This document shows, piece by piece, positions 5,477-11,470 of a DNA stretch of 11,500 bases. A program made the position numbers and the translations under genes. Where the stretch lies: NCBI GenBank assembly GCA_026770585.1, contig MU646303.1:1217831-1229330 (forward strand), read 5' to 3'. Numbering within the stretch: position 1 is the first letter of the stretch; the number at the start of each line of letters is the position of its first letter. Under the pieces are notes generated by a model. That model was not told the DNA's origin, searched no databases, and worked only from the letters and a program-made list of their open reading frames with translations. The stretch is from Baffinella frigidus (Eukaryota; Cryptophyceae; Cryptomonadales; Baffinellaceae).

Positions 5477-5816
5477 AGAGCTAGGGGTCCACGCTATCAC
5501 CTGTGCACCACCCTGCCTCAGTCGGGCTGACGGACTATTGTCATATGACGTTTTGATTTCGTGGTACACATCCGTCAACTTTGGAGTGACAAAACATCGG
5601 GAGGGCGCTGCGGTTTTTCTCTTCGTTGGTTCCAGTGGGTTTTCTCTTAGTCGATTCTCTCCTGTTTTATGTGGGGTTTTATGTGGGGTTTTCTCTTGGT
5701 TGATTGCATTGGATTGGTGTCGGGAGATGATGGTGTCGGGGGATGATGCTGGGTGGAGTCCGTTAGCCCGACTGAGGCAGGGTGGTGCACAGGTGATAGC
5801 GTGGACCCCTAGCTCT
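5477..5816. mobile_element. 340-bp element with 60-bp terminal inverted repeats
   Basis: Arms 5477-5536 and 5757-5816 are reverse complements at 59 of 60 positions, starting AGAGCTAGGGGTCCACGC. The 220-bp interior includes an R1 copy (5561-5590) and a doubled TTTTATGTGGGG (about 5664-5687). One plus-strand open frame crosses the interior and right arm (5538-5837) but has no family signal. I find no clear target duplication. It could be a non-autonomous DNA element or an inverted duplication. Confidence 0.7.
5561..5590 (+). repeat. Dispersed repeat R1, copy inside the inverted-repeat element
   Basis: GTGGTACACATCCGTCAACT followed by TTGGAGTGAC, matching the minus-strand copy at 72-130 (GGTGCAAATCCGTCAACTTT, GGAGCG). 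Confidence 0.65.
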
Positions 5817-5849
5817 GCCTTGACTCGGGCTGACTGATCATGATGATGG

Positions 5850-6120
5850 GTGGAGGATGCGGCACCTTGCGACCCTCTTCCTCTGCGGGAGACGATGGGG
5901 CAATTTGGGGTGTTATATGAGATTTTCTCTTAGTTGGTCCCTGTGGATTTGCATTCGCAGTCTGCTGGGGGAGGATGATGATGACCTTGAGAACCTCTTC
6001 CTCCGCTCGCGTGAACTGGTCGCCGCGCACAGTCATCGACCCCGTCATGGTCTCCGCGCGCCCCTGGCACGGTGCGCTGGCTCAGCGGTAGGGTGAGGGC
6101 ACCGTCGGGCTCATCCACCA
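5850..6120 (-). pseudogene. Coding remnants downstream of the CIMIP2-like fragment
   Basis: Minus-strand text with GC-rich third positions appears in two frames. LVDEPDGALTLPLSQRT (about 6072-6118) is followed after a +1 shift by RAETMTGSMTVRGDQFTRA and EEEVLKVIIILP (about 5975-6065). A degenerate echo, PAEEEGRKV, lies at about 5870-5897. AAG-GTC near the end could be a splice donor. These may be 3' exons of the gene whose upstream part is at 6124-6612, or a decayed copy with a frameshift. No family recognised for this part. Confidence 0.35.
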
Positions 6121-6123
6121 GGT

Positions 6124-6507
6124 TCAGAGGGGAGACGAGTGAGGGCGGGCTGGGTGGGGTGGGGGGATGTTCTTGAGAGGGGACACCTCGCGGGAGGAGA
6201 GGCTCGAGAGGAAGTCATATCCGGTTGTCTCCCGAAACGTCTTGCACTCCAAGTCGTGCGCTTCAAGGTACCCGAAGCTGCGCCCGGAGTTGTATTCTCG
6301 CGTGGGCATGTGTCCAGTGTATCCGGGGATTCGCCTCTGCGAACTTGCGACGGTGGTGAGGAGCTTCGGCTTGGCGCCCCCGCGGATCGCAGATGCCGAC
6401 AACAGCGTGGCCCGTGAGGCTGCGAAGGACATGAACGAGCCGGAGAGGTCGAGCTTCGGGATTGTCGGGGTGGGTCCAGGGGGCGTCAGCTCCCCAGGGT
6501 GTCCCAT
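6124..6507 (-). CDS. CIMIP2/FAM166 (DUF2475)-like protein fragment
   Basis: From the ATG at 6507 the minus strand encodes 127 residues; the frame stays open upstream to about 6612 with no further Met. Residues 59-68 are RIPGYTGHMP, followed by an Arg and GRSFG at about 75-79. The pattern IPGYTGH-P-x-R-x-G-(T/S)-(Y/F)-G is the hallmark of CIMIP2/FAM166 (DUF2475) proteins, which bind the inside of ciliary doublet microtubules. Before it is a Ser/Ala-rich stretch; after it a charged segment and a Pro-rich end that may be read-through into an intron. A ciliary role is inferred from the motif only. The complete gene would need extra exons. The overlapping plus-strand frame at 6167-6613 is judged a shadow. 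Confidence 0.55.
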   Translation of the reverse strand: MGHPGELTPPGPTPTIPKLDLSGSFMSFAASRATLLSASAIRGGAKPKLLTTVASSQRRIPGYTGHMPTREYNSGRSFGYLEAHDLECKTFRETTGYDFLSSLSSREVSPLKNIPPPHPARPHSSPL

Positions 6508-6599
6508 CGTTGAGAGGTGCGAGAGGGGGTGTCCGCTGTGCTCTCCTCTCTTCAGGCGCGAGGCCAAGGAGAGACGGGAGAACCACCTCTTATCTTGGT

Positions 6600-6767
6600 C
6601 GTCTCTCCGTTAACAGTTGCTGTCCTCTCGAAGAAGAACGAGGGGAGGCGAGGCGAGGGAGGCTGGCGGGTGGGATTTCACGGCCGTTTTTTTGCACCCC
6701 ACAGGTTGTGAGGCACCATTTAATTTTCCTTATTTTTCATATTTTCAAAATGAAGCCTCACAACCTT
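6600..6767 (+). repeat. 168-bp repeat, copy 1 (partner 9570-9735)
   Basis: Shares nearly all bases with 9570-9735: CAGTTGCTGTCCTCTCGAAG, GGAGGCTGGCGGGTGGGATT, GCACCCCACAGGTTGTGAGG. Similarity ends at ACCTT in both. The left end reaches into the upstream open frame of the CIMIP2-like fragment. Indels break the reading frame between copies over most of its length; only the final 26 codons (FCTPQVVRHHL and onward) stay in register, with mixed replacements. Confidence 0.85.
6703..6766. repeat. Hairpin ending the 168-bp repeat
   Basis: AGGTTGTGAGGC and GCCTCACAACCT form a perfect 12-bp stem around an AT-rich 40-base middle. Both copies of the repeat keep it (second at 9671-9734). The boundary of shared sequence coincides with the hairpin's outer right end. 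Confidence 0.8.
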
Positions 6768-6823
6768 GAAGGATTTAGAAAGGAAAATCCCCTTGGGAAA
6801 ATCCAAAATCTCCGAAAATCTGA

Positions 6824-7162
6824 ATGCCGATAACCGTCGATGCTGTACTCACCGCTGTGCGCAATGGTGCAGGAGTTGATGACGAGGAGGTGCAGCGTCT
6901 GATCGCAAATGGAGCAAGCATCTCGTCAGCGTGTCTTTTTGTCGCGGATTATCGTGGTGATCATGAGATGATCTGGTGGATGGAGAAGGTTGCAGAGCGC
7001 GCGCGCGTGGCCGCTGCAGAGCGCGCCGCCGATGCAGAGCGCGCGCGCATGTTGCCCCGGAACGTTGCATTTGCGATGGGGCACCATGAGCGGCTAGGCG
7101 CGGCGTCCTTGGTGCGGGGGCTGGAACCAGAGGTGCTGCGGATGGTGCTCGACCGTGTGTGA
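6824..7162 (+). CDS. Hypothetical 112-aa protein, ankyrin-like N-terminal half
   Basis: ATG at 6824 to TGA at 7162, GC-rich coding text after an AT-rich leader with three GAAAATC repeats (6781-6820). Residues about 20-53 (DEEVQRLIANGAS, then VADYRGDHEMIWWMEKV) have the helix-turn-helix spacing and look of an ankyrin repeat pair, though the usual TPLH is absent. Residues about 54-85 are an Ala/Glu/Arg-rich helix built from AERARV/AERAAD/AERARM repeats, probably coiled or amphipathic. The end, GLEPEVLRMVLDRV, is another predicted helix. No signal peptide or membrane segment. It could be complete and intronless, or a fragment of a larger ankyrin protein. Function unknown. Confidence 0.6.
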   Translation: MPITVDAVLTAVRNGAGVDDEEVQRLIANGASISSACLFVADYRGDHEMIWWMEKVAERARVAAAERAADAERARMLPRNVAFAMGHHERLGAASLVRGLEPEVLRMVLDRV

Positions 7163-7397
7163 AAGGGCAAGAGTCTCTGTCCTAGAGACACTTTACAAAT
7201 ACGGCACGTGTTTTCGCGCAACTATAGGTGGAGACGAACCGCTAAGAGTAGCTGTACCTAGGTAGGCCCTTACGGAGACGAGTCGCCCCCCATATGTTTT
7301 TGCAAACCTACATTCTGTACAGCCTGGGGAAAACCCTGACACATCCACCTCTCTCACTCTCTTGCTCGCTGACTTCCGTACATTGGGGGAAACCTCT
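7163..7397. other. Intergenic, no gene seen
   Basis: A short hairpin GTCTCT/AGAGAC (7173-7189) lies just after the stop codon of the 112-aa gene. The rest is unrecognised until the first copy of the short-element family. Confidence 0.5.
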
Positions 7398-7720
7398 ACA
7401 CGCGTTTGGTTTGACATCCCCCACACAATCCCTTTCACCTTGTGGGGTATTCGTGATTGAAGCTCTTAAACTTCAACCATGGAATACCATGAGCCTCAAA
7501 CGAGGCTGACTTGGGTTCGGTGTGTGGGCGAGCGCGGTCCTCTGGATCAACTCAAGCACCCCAACAGAACCACCCTTTACCCCCTCTTTACGAGCCTCTG
7601 CACTGGAGAGCTAAACGCGATCCGAAAGCAAAAATGCTTTCTCTGCAGTCCTTTCTACGGAAGGGCGTGTCGTTGGCGTATGTTGGGCGAAATTAAAACC
7701 TAAAGGACCTAAAGGACCTT
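7398..7720 (+). mobile_element. Retroelement-like family T, copy A (near full length)
   Basis: Order of parts: CCACACAATCCCTTTCACCT, a hairpin (7446-7488), AGCCTC-GAGGCT, TGACTTGGGTTCGGTGTGTG, CACTGGAGAGCTAAACGCGA, the short hairpin GAAAGCAAAAATGCTTTC, TTTCTACGGAAGGGCGTGTC, then AAATTAAAACCTAAAGGACC with the 9-base unit CCTAAAGGA repeated. Copies B-H share the 3' end but differ in how far they reach 5'. One frame reads RLTWVRCV then HPNRTTLYPLFTSLCTGE and LNAIRKQKCFLC, ending in TAA inside the tail. The first ATG is frameshifted here. No reverse transcriptase, so a non-autonomous (SINE-like) element is the best guess. Confidence 0.6.
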
Positions 7721-7740
7721 TTGGGTACTTTTCCTATGTT

Positions 7741-7805
7741 GATACCATGAGCCTCAGAACAAGGCTGACTTGGGTTCGGTGTGTGTGATGAGCGAGAGGA
7801 ACTTG
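7741..7805 (+). mobile_element. Family T, 5' fragment A'
   Basis: GATACCATGAGCCTCAGAAC through CTTGGGTTCGGTGTGTGTG. It starts within the hairpin's right arm and lacks the 3' part, the reverse of the usual truncation. It follows 20 bases after copy A's tail. That junction text, CCTTTTGGGTAC, also occurs at 9732. Confidence 0.6.
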
Positions 7806-7989
7806 CCGATGATATATTACGCGTTATTCGGTGACGCCATGCCCGGGATCCATAATCGATAGGCATACCTACACCATTGATACACTGTTGGGTCTTATTG
7901 AGTCCCAATGCATAAAAGATGAAAAAGGGAATTGTAGTTACCCACAGCTCTGTGTGTAGTCAAGGGTATCCGTCTGGTTAGGTACTGGC
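7806..7989. other. Unassigned spacer
   Basis: No gene or repeat recognised, apart from a short inverted match TTGGGTCT/AGTCCCAA near 7888-7908. Confidence 0.45.
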
Positions 7990-8009
7990 CTCTTTAGGTC
8001 CTTTAGGTT

Positions 8010-8222
8010 TTAAATGCTCCCAACATAGCCCAACGACACGCCGTTCCGTAGAAGGGATCTGCATAGAAAGCATTTTTGCTTTCGGATCGCGTTTAGCTCT
8101 CCAGTGCAGAGGCTCGTGAAGAGGGGATACAGGGCGGTTCTGTTGGGGTGTGTGAAGGTCCCAAAGAGGAACGCGCTCTCACACACACACCGAACCCAAG
8201 TCAGCCTTGTTCTGAGGCTCAT
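8010..8222 (-). CDS. Small Cys-containing ORF inside family T copy B
   Basis: 70 codons, ATG in context ATACCATGA, stop in the element's tail. Core peptide LYPLFTSLCTGELNAIRKQK followed by CFLC. Copy A has the same frame but a broken start. Copy F has a frameshift upstream of the core. Copy E has TGC to TGA in KQKC. Copy H keeps only a faint echo (CTGG, VIRKEAW, FCR). So either B is the last intact member or the frame is chance. No function assigned. Confidence 0.3.
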   Translation of the reverse strand: MSLRTRLTWVRCVCESAFLFGTFTHPNRTALYPLFTSLCTGELNAIRKQKCFLCRSLLRNGVSLGYVGSI

Positions 8223-8282
8223 GGTATCCCATGACTGAAGTATAAGAGCTCCAGGCACGGATACCCCACAAGGTGAGAGGGA

Positions 8283-8302
8283 TTGTGTGTGTGTGTGTGT
8301 GA
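8283..8302 (+). repeat. (GT)n microsatellite
   Basis: About nine GT units within the 5' part of family T copy B; copies A and F have only short CACACA here. Confidence 0.85.
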
Positions 8303-8409
8303 GAGATGAGATCAGCCAGACACCAGAGGTGGGACGAGAGTTGTTTTACATAAATGTTGTAAAGCAGCTCGACCCCTAAAAGCCAGCTCTCCGGAGCGAC
8401 CTTCCGCAG

Positions 8410-8502
8410 GGATCCGAAAGCAAAAATGCTTTCTCTGCAGTCCTTTCTACGGAAGGGCGTGGCGTTGGGCTGTGTTGGGATCATTTAAAACCTAAAGGAT
8501 CT
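8410..8502 (+). mobile_element. Family T, copy C (5'-truncated)
   Basis: Starts at GGATCCGAAAGCAAAAATGC and runs to CATTTAAAACCTAAAGGATC. It keeps the 3' hairpin and tail but none of the 5' half. Confidence 0.7.
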
Positions 8503-8524
8503 AATGGGAGAAATTAAAACCCAA

Positions 8525-8589
8525 AGTCCTTTCTACGGAAGGGCGTGTCGTTGGGTTATGTTGGGAAAAATTAAAACCTAAAGAACCTG
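8525..8589 (+). mobile_element. Family T, copy D (strongly 5'-truncated)
   Basis: Begins AGTCCTTTCTACGGAAGGGC and ends ATTAAAACCTAAAGAACC. A smaller 3' scrap, GGGAGAAATTAAAACCC, sits at 8507-8523. Confidence 0.7.
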
Positions 8590-8598
8590 AATCCTACT

Positions 8599-8833
8599 GC
8601 TGACCTGGGTTCGGTGCGTGTAAGTGAGCATGGGAGCGATATCGCATACCTTCACCCACCACAAGAGAGCCACCCTGTATCCCCTCTTCACGAGCCTTTT
8701 CACTGGAGAGCTAAACGCGATCCGAAAGCAAAAATGATTTCTCTGCAGTCCTTTCTACGGAAGGGCGTGTCGTTGGCATATGTTGGGAGAAATTCAAACC
8801 TAAAAGACCTAAAGAACCTAAAAGACTTAAAGG
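8599..8833 (+). mobile_element. Family T, copy E joined to telomere repeats
   Basis: Lacks the 5' hairpin, starting at GCTGACCTGGGTTCGGTGCG. The 3' tail CCTAAAAGACCTAAAGAACC passes without a gap into AACCCTGAACCC and then CCCTAAA repeats. The coding frame carries a stop (TGA for TGC), and the small 3' hairpin has one broken pair (ATGATTTC). Confidence 0.7.
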
Positions 8834-8835
8834 AA

Positions 8836-9000
8836 CCCTGAACCCTGAACCCAAAACCCTAAACCCTAAACCCTAAACCCTCAACCCTAAACCCTGAACA
8901 CCAAACCCCAAACCCTAAACCCTAAACCCTAAACCCTAAACCCTAAACCCTGAACCCTAAACCCCAAACCATTAACCCTACACCCTGAACCCTAACCTCT
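8836..9000 (-). repeat. Telomere-like array 1a (CCCTAAA on plus)
   Basis: Many perfect CCCTAAA heptamers plus CCCTGAA and CCCCAAA variants. It ends in a marker stretch, ACCATTAACCCTACACCCTG then AACCCTAACCTCT, which recurs at 9885-9917 in array 2. Confidence 0.9.
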
Positions 9001-9256
9001 CGGTTTTATTGTTCAGGATTGTTCAGGGTTTGGTGTTTGGTGTTTAGGATTTAGGGTTTGGGGTTTAGGGGTTAGGGTTTTGAGGTTAGGATGAAGGGTG
9101 AAGGGTTAGTGGTTTGGGATTTTGGGTTTAGGGTTTAGTGTTTAGGGTTTGGGGTTGTGGGTTTGGTGTTTGGTGTTTGGTGTTCAGGGTTTAGGGTTTA
9201 GGGTTTAAAGTTTAGGGATAAGGGTTCAGGGTTTAGGGTTTTGGGTTCAGGATTGA
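9001..9256 (+). repeat. Telomere-like array 1b, inverted (TTTAGGG on plus)
   Basis: The strand switches abruptly to TTCAGGG, TTTAGGG, TTTGGTG and TTTGGGG units. The reverse complement of about 9003-9122 matches 9874-9991 of array 2 piece by piece (for example GAACAATCCTGAACAAT, and ACCACTAACCCTTCACCC versus ACCACTAACCCTACACCC). This segment therefore looks inverted relative to array 2. Confidence 0.85.
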
Positions 9257-9455
9257 GTAAACTCCAAACTCCAAACTCCAAAACCCAAACCCCAAACCCA
9301 ACCCCCCGAAATCCGAAACCCGAAACCAGAAACCCAAACCTGAAACCTGAAATCTAAAACCTAAAACCCGACACCTGAAACCCGAAACCCAAAACCCGAA
9401 ACCCGAAAACCCAAAACCGAAAACCGAAACCTGGAACCCGAAACCAAAACCCCAA
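9257..9455 (-). repeat. Telomere-like array 1c (CCAAACT/CCGAAA variants)
   Basis: CTCCAAACTCCAAACTCC, then CCCAACCCCCCGAAATCC, then CCGAAACC and CCTGAAACC units. The first 120 bases match 9998-10118 almost exactly, so it is an unscrambled duplicate and not independent decay. The minus strand is open by periodicity (GFGF repeats) and is not a gene. Confidence 0.85.
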
Positions 9456-9569
9456 AATGACAACACCAAGAAGCAGGAAGGGGACTAAGAGGTGCTGGGT
9501 GCGAAATAGGGTGGAGGGGGAGGGAGCTCTGTCAGGGGGAGGAAAAGGGACGAGCAGACACGACGTGCC

Positions 9570-9735
9570 CGTCTCTCAGTTGACAGTTGCTGTCCTCTCG
9601 AAGAAGAACAAGAGGAGGGGAGCGAGGGAGGCTGGCGGGTGGGATTTCACGGCCGTGTTTTGCACCCCACAGGTTGTGAGGCACCATTTATTTTTTCTTA
9701 TTCTTCATATCGTCAAAATGGAGCCTCACAACCTT
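9570..9735 (+). repeat. 168-bp repeat, copy 2
   Basis: Partner of 6600-6767, with the same 12-bp-stem hairpin at 9671-9734. It is followed by TTTTGGGTACATTTCCTGAACC and then CCCTAAA repeats. A plus-strand open frame starting at 9457 crosses it, but copy 1 is shifted, so coding is doubtful. Confidence 0.85.
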
Positions 9736-9747
9736 TTGGGTACATTT

Positions 9748-10118
9748 CCTGAACCCAAAACCCTAAACCCTGAACCCAAACCCAAAACCCTAAACCTTAA
9801 ACCCTAAACCCTAAACCCCAAACCCCAAACCCTAAACCCTAAACCCTAAACCCTAAACCCTAAACCCTATACCCCAAATCCCAAACCACTAACCCTACAC
9901 CCTGAACCCTTACCTCTAAACCCTAACCCCTAAACCCCAAACCCTAAATCCTAAACACCAAACCCCAAACACTGAACAATCCTGAACAATGAACTCTAAA
10001 CTCCAAACTCCAAACTCCAAACTCCAAACCCCAAACCCAACCCCCCGAAATCCAAAACCCGAAACCAGAAACCCAAACCTGAAACCTGAAATCTAAAACC
10101 TGAAACCCGACACCTGAA
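9748..10118 (-). repeat. Telomere-like array 2 (CCCTAAA on plus)
   Basis: Perfect CCCTAAA runs in the first half (six in a row near 9830-9870). Then the marker ACCACTAACCCTACACCCTG, CCTGAACAATCCTGAACAAT, and a CCAAACT/CCGAAAC half. It has the same order of parts as array 1 without the inversion. It ends at GAAAAAAGACAG. Confidence 0.9.
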
Positions 10119-10429
10119 AAAAGACAGCAAGCCGTCGCATAATTGTAGGAAGGGGCGATACGACAGACCACACGACGAATAGCTTAAGAAGAGGACAGAG
10201 TGGAAACACTCACACGTCCTACACCTAGGCGCCAAGTGGGGGGGGGGGCAATAACGGCCTTATTGAAAGGCGGGGGATTGCTGATACGCTGCTTGCTTTA
10301 TTGTGCTAACGCGGATGGATGCTAACATTTGTTTGGGTAATTGATGTTGCTGTCCATGACGCTTGGGTTGCCCCAAAATCTGCTGACTCCCGCACACAAG
10401 GGGACACCTCTTCACATACACCTTCCCTC
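10119..10429. other. Spacer with poly-G run, no gene seen
   Basis: An 11-base G run at 10238-10248 is the only notable feature. The plus-strand frame from 10341 runs into family T copy F and is not supported. Confidence 0.5.
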
Positions 10430-10795
10430 CTTTCATCTTTGGGGTCTGGCTAACCTCACCTCACCCCCCCACACACAACCCTCACCTTTTCGAGTCTTCT
10501 TTTCTCTGGGGTATCCGTGGTTGAAGCTCCTATGCTCCAACCATGGGATACCATGAGCCTCATCAAGGCTGACTTGGGTTTGGTGTGTGTGCGAGCGCGT
10601 TCCTCTTTGGGATAACTTAAACACCCCAAGAGAGCCACCCTGTATCCCCTCTTCACGAGCCTCTGCACTGGAGAGCTAAACGCGATCCGAAAGCAAAAAT
10701 GCTTTCTCTGCAGATCCCTTCTACGGAACGGCGTTCGGCGTGTCGTTGGCATAAGTTGGGCGAAATCAAAACTTAAAAGACCTAAAAGGCTTGAT
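10430..10795 (+). mobile_element. Family T, copy F (near full length)
   Basis: Contains the GGTCTGGCTAACCTCACCTC 5' part shared with copy B, the hairpin (10510-10552) and the core. The 3' end carries a small internal repetition (GGCGTTCGGCGTGTCG) and ends ACCTAAAAGGC. A one-base loss before the LYPLFTSL-coding region breaks the family frame. Confidence 0.65.
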
Positions 10796-10899
10796 GTGAT
10801 CCGCAAGGAAGCATGGACTTTCTACAGGACAAGTTCCGGTGTCCGCCTATGTTGGGAGCTCGAAGAACCTAAAGGACCCAAAGGACGCCAAAGGCCTGT
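10796..10899 (+). mobile_element. Family T-related, copy G (truncated, divergent)
   Basis: About 86 bp at roughly 90% identity with 11003-11088: AAGGAAGCATGG, then AAGTTCCGGTGTCCGCCTAT and GTTGGGAGCTCGA, then CCTAAAGGACCCAAAGG. It encodes DVIRKEAWTFYRTSSGVRLC in the frame corresponding to the other copies. It follows directly on copy F's tail. Confidence 0.55.
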
Positions 10900-11118
10900 A
10901 GACTGGTGTGCGTGCGAGCAAGATCCGCTGGATTAACTCAGCCCCCGATGAGGACGCTCTTGATCCGAATTCTGCCGCGATTCTTCTGCACCGGGGGGGC
11001 TGATGTGATTCGAAAGGAAGCATGGCTTTTCTGCAGGATAAGTTCCGGTGTCCGCCTATGTTGGGAGCTCGACGAACCTAAAGGACCTAAAGGACCTAAA
11101 AGGCTTTAAACCTAAAGG
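10900..11118 (+). mobile_element. Family T-related, copy H (divergent subfamily)
   Basis: Same plan as copy F but distant in sequence: TGGTGTGCGTGCGAGC, TTCTGCACCGGGGGGG, AAGGAAGCATGG, then the tail CCTAAAGGACCTAAAGGACC. Open frame 10906-11109 reads CTGGADVIRKEAWLFCR, aligning with CTGELNAIRKQKCFLCR of copy B. Marks an older or separate subfamily. Confidence 0.5.
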
Positions 11119-11122
11119 ACCG

Positions 11123-11335
11123 CTACGCGGGATCACGTCCAGGTTTTAGAGATTTGATACTCTTCGAATCTAAGTCTCAAGACAAGATATCTTGGCCTCA
11201 AGAAAAAATTGAGATAAGCAAGGATATGCTATTTTAGGCATCAAAACAAGACTCAAGATAGCATAAATGGCTCCAACCAGAAGGAATCTGTGCTTCCGTC
11301 TGGAATTCCTAAAAACTGGACGTGATCCCGCGTAG
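11123..11335. mobile_element. 213-bp AT-rich element with perfect 20-bp TIRs
   Basis: Arms 11123-11142 (CTACGCGGGATCACGTCCAG) and 11316-11335 are exact reverse complements. The interior is AT-rich, unlike the surroundings, with inner inverted matches TATGCTAT/ATAGCATA and a hairpin at 11277-11303 (CCAGAAGGAA/TTCCGTCTGG). No open frame of note on plus. No clear target duplication. It lies directly after family T copy H. MITE-like. Confidence 0.65.
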
Positions 11336-11346
11336 AGGGTATCCAT

Positions 11347-11375
11347 GGTTCCTCCAGGAGGAGCCCGGAGGAACC
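11347..11375. repeat. Hairpin, perfect 9-bp stem
   Basis: GGTTCCTCC and GGAGGAACC around an 11-base loop. No T-run follows, so it is not a typical bacterial-type terminator. Confidence 0.75.
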
Positions 11376-11470
11376 TGGGGACATCTCTTCCCCCGTGCGA
11401 GGAATCCTGTTCCTCATCAGTGAATCACACAGCCGACACGCGAGCTCCGCCCGCATGTCTCCCCTCTAAC
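11376..11470. other. No recognisable gene
   Basis: A minus-strand open frame (11253-11456) covers it and the MITE-like element; it has no supporting features. Confidence 0.4.

Larger units (their letters stand above)
7990..8345 (-). mobile_element. Family T, copy B (full length, inverted)
   Basis: The minus strand runs from about 8345 through a (CA)n run, the hairpin (8223-8265) and the shared core to AACCTAAAGGACCTAAAGAG at 7990. This is the most intact reading frame of the family: ATG at 8222, 70 codons to TAA at 8010, reading MSLRTRLTWVRCVCE then HPNRTALYPLFTSLCTGE. Against copy A, CTG/CTT, TAT/TAC and TTC/TTT are silent and the frame is kept through a short divergent stretch. The peptide has four Cys but no known family. 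Confidence 0.6.

Noticed and set aside
6167-6613. 148-codon plus-strand open frame overlapping the CIMIP2-like fragment
   Set aside because: The minus strand carries the IPGYTGH motif; the plus-strand product has no recognisable feature and looks like its shadow.
7446-7540. tRNA-derived SINE head with A and B boxes
   Set aside because: GGGTTCGGTGTG resembles only the first half of a B box and no A box is found at the right distance.
8836-9256. End-to-end chromosome fusion at 9000
   Set aside because: A fusion gives TTTAGGG followed by CCCTAAA. At 9000 the order is the opposite. The switch at 9257 has the fusion order, but the marker order shared with array 2 explains it better as an inverted segment.
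9233-10235. Minus-strand open frames with GFGF-type repeats (9233-9469, 9944-10171, 9996-10235)
   Set aside because: They are the translation of degenerate telomere-like heptamers, which lack stops by composition.
10286-10307. Match of GCTTTATTGTG to the complement of the window start
   Set aside because: Only about a dozen bases and no extension on either side; chance level.
11253-11456. Minus-strand 67-codon open frame
   Set aside because: Spans the right arm of an inverted-repeat element and hairpins, with no family signal.
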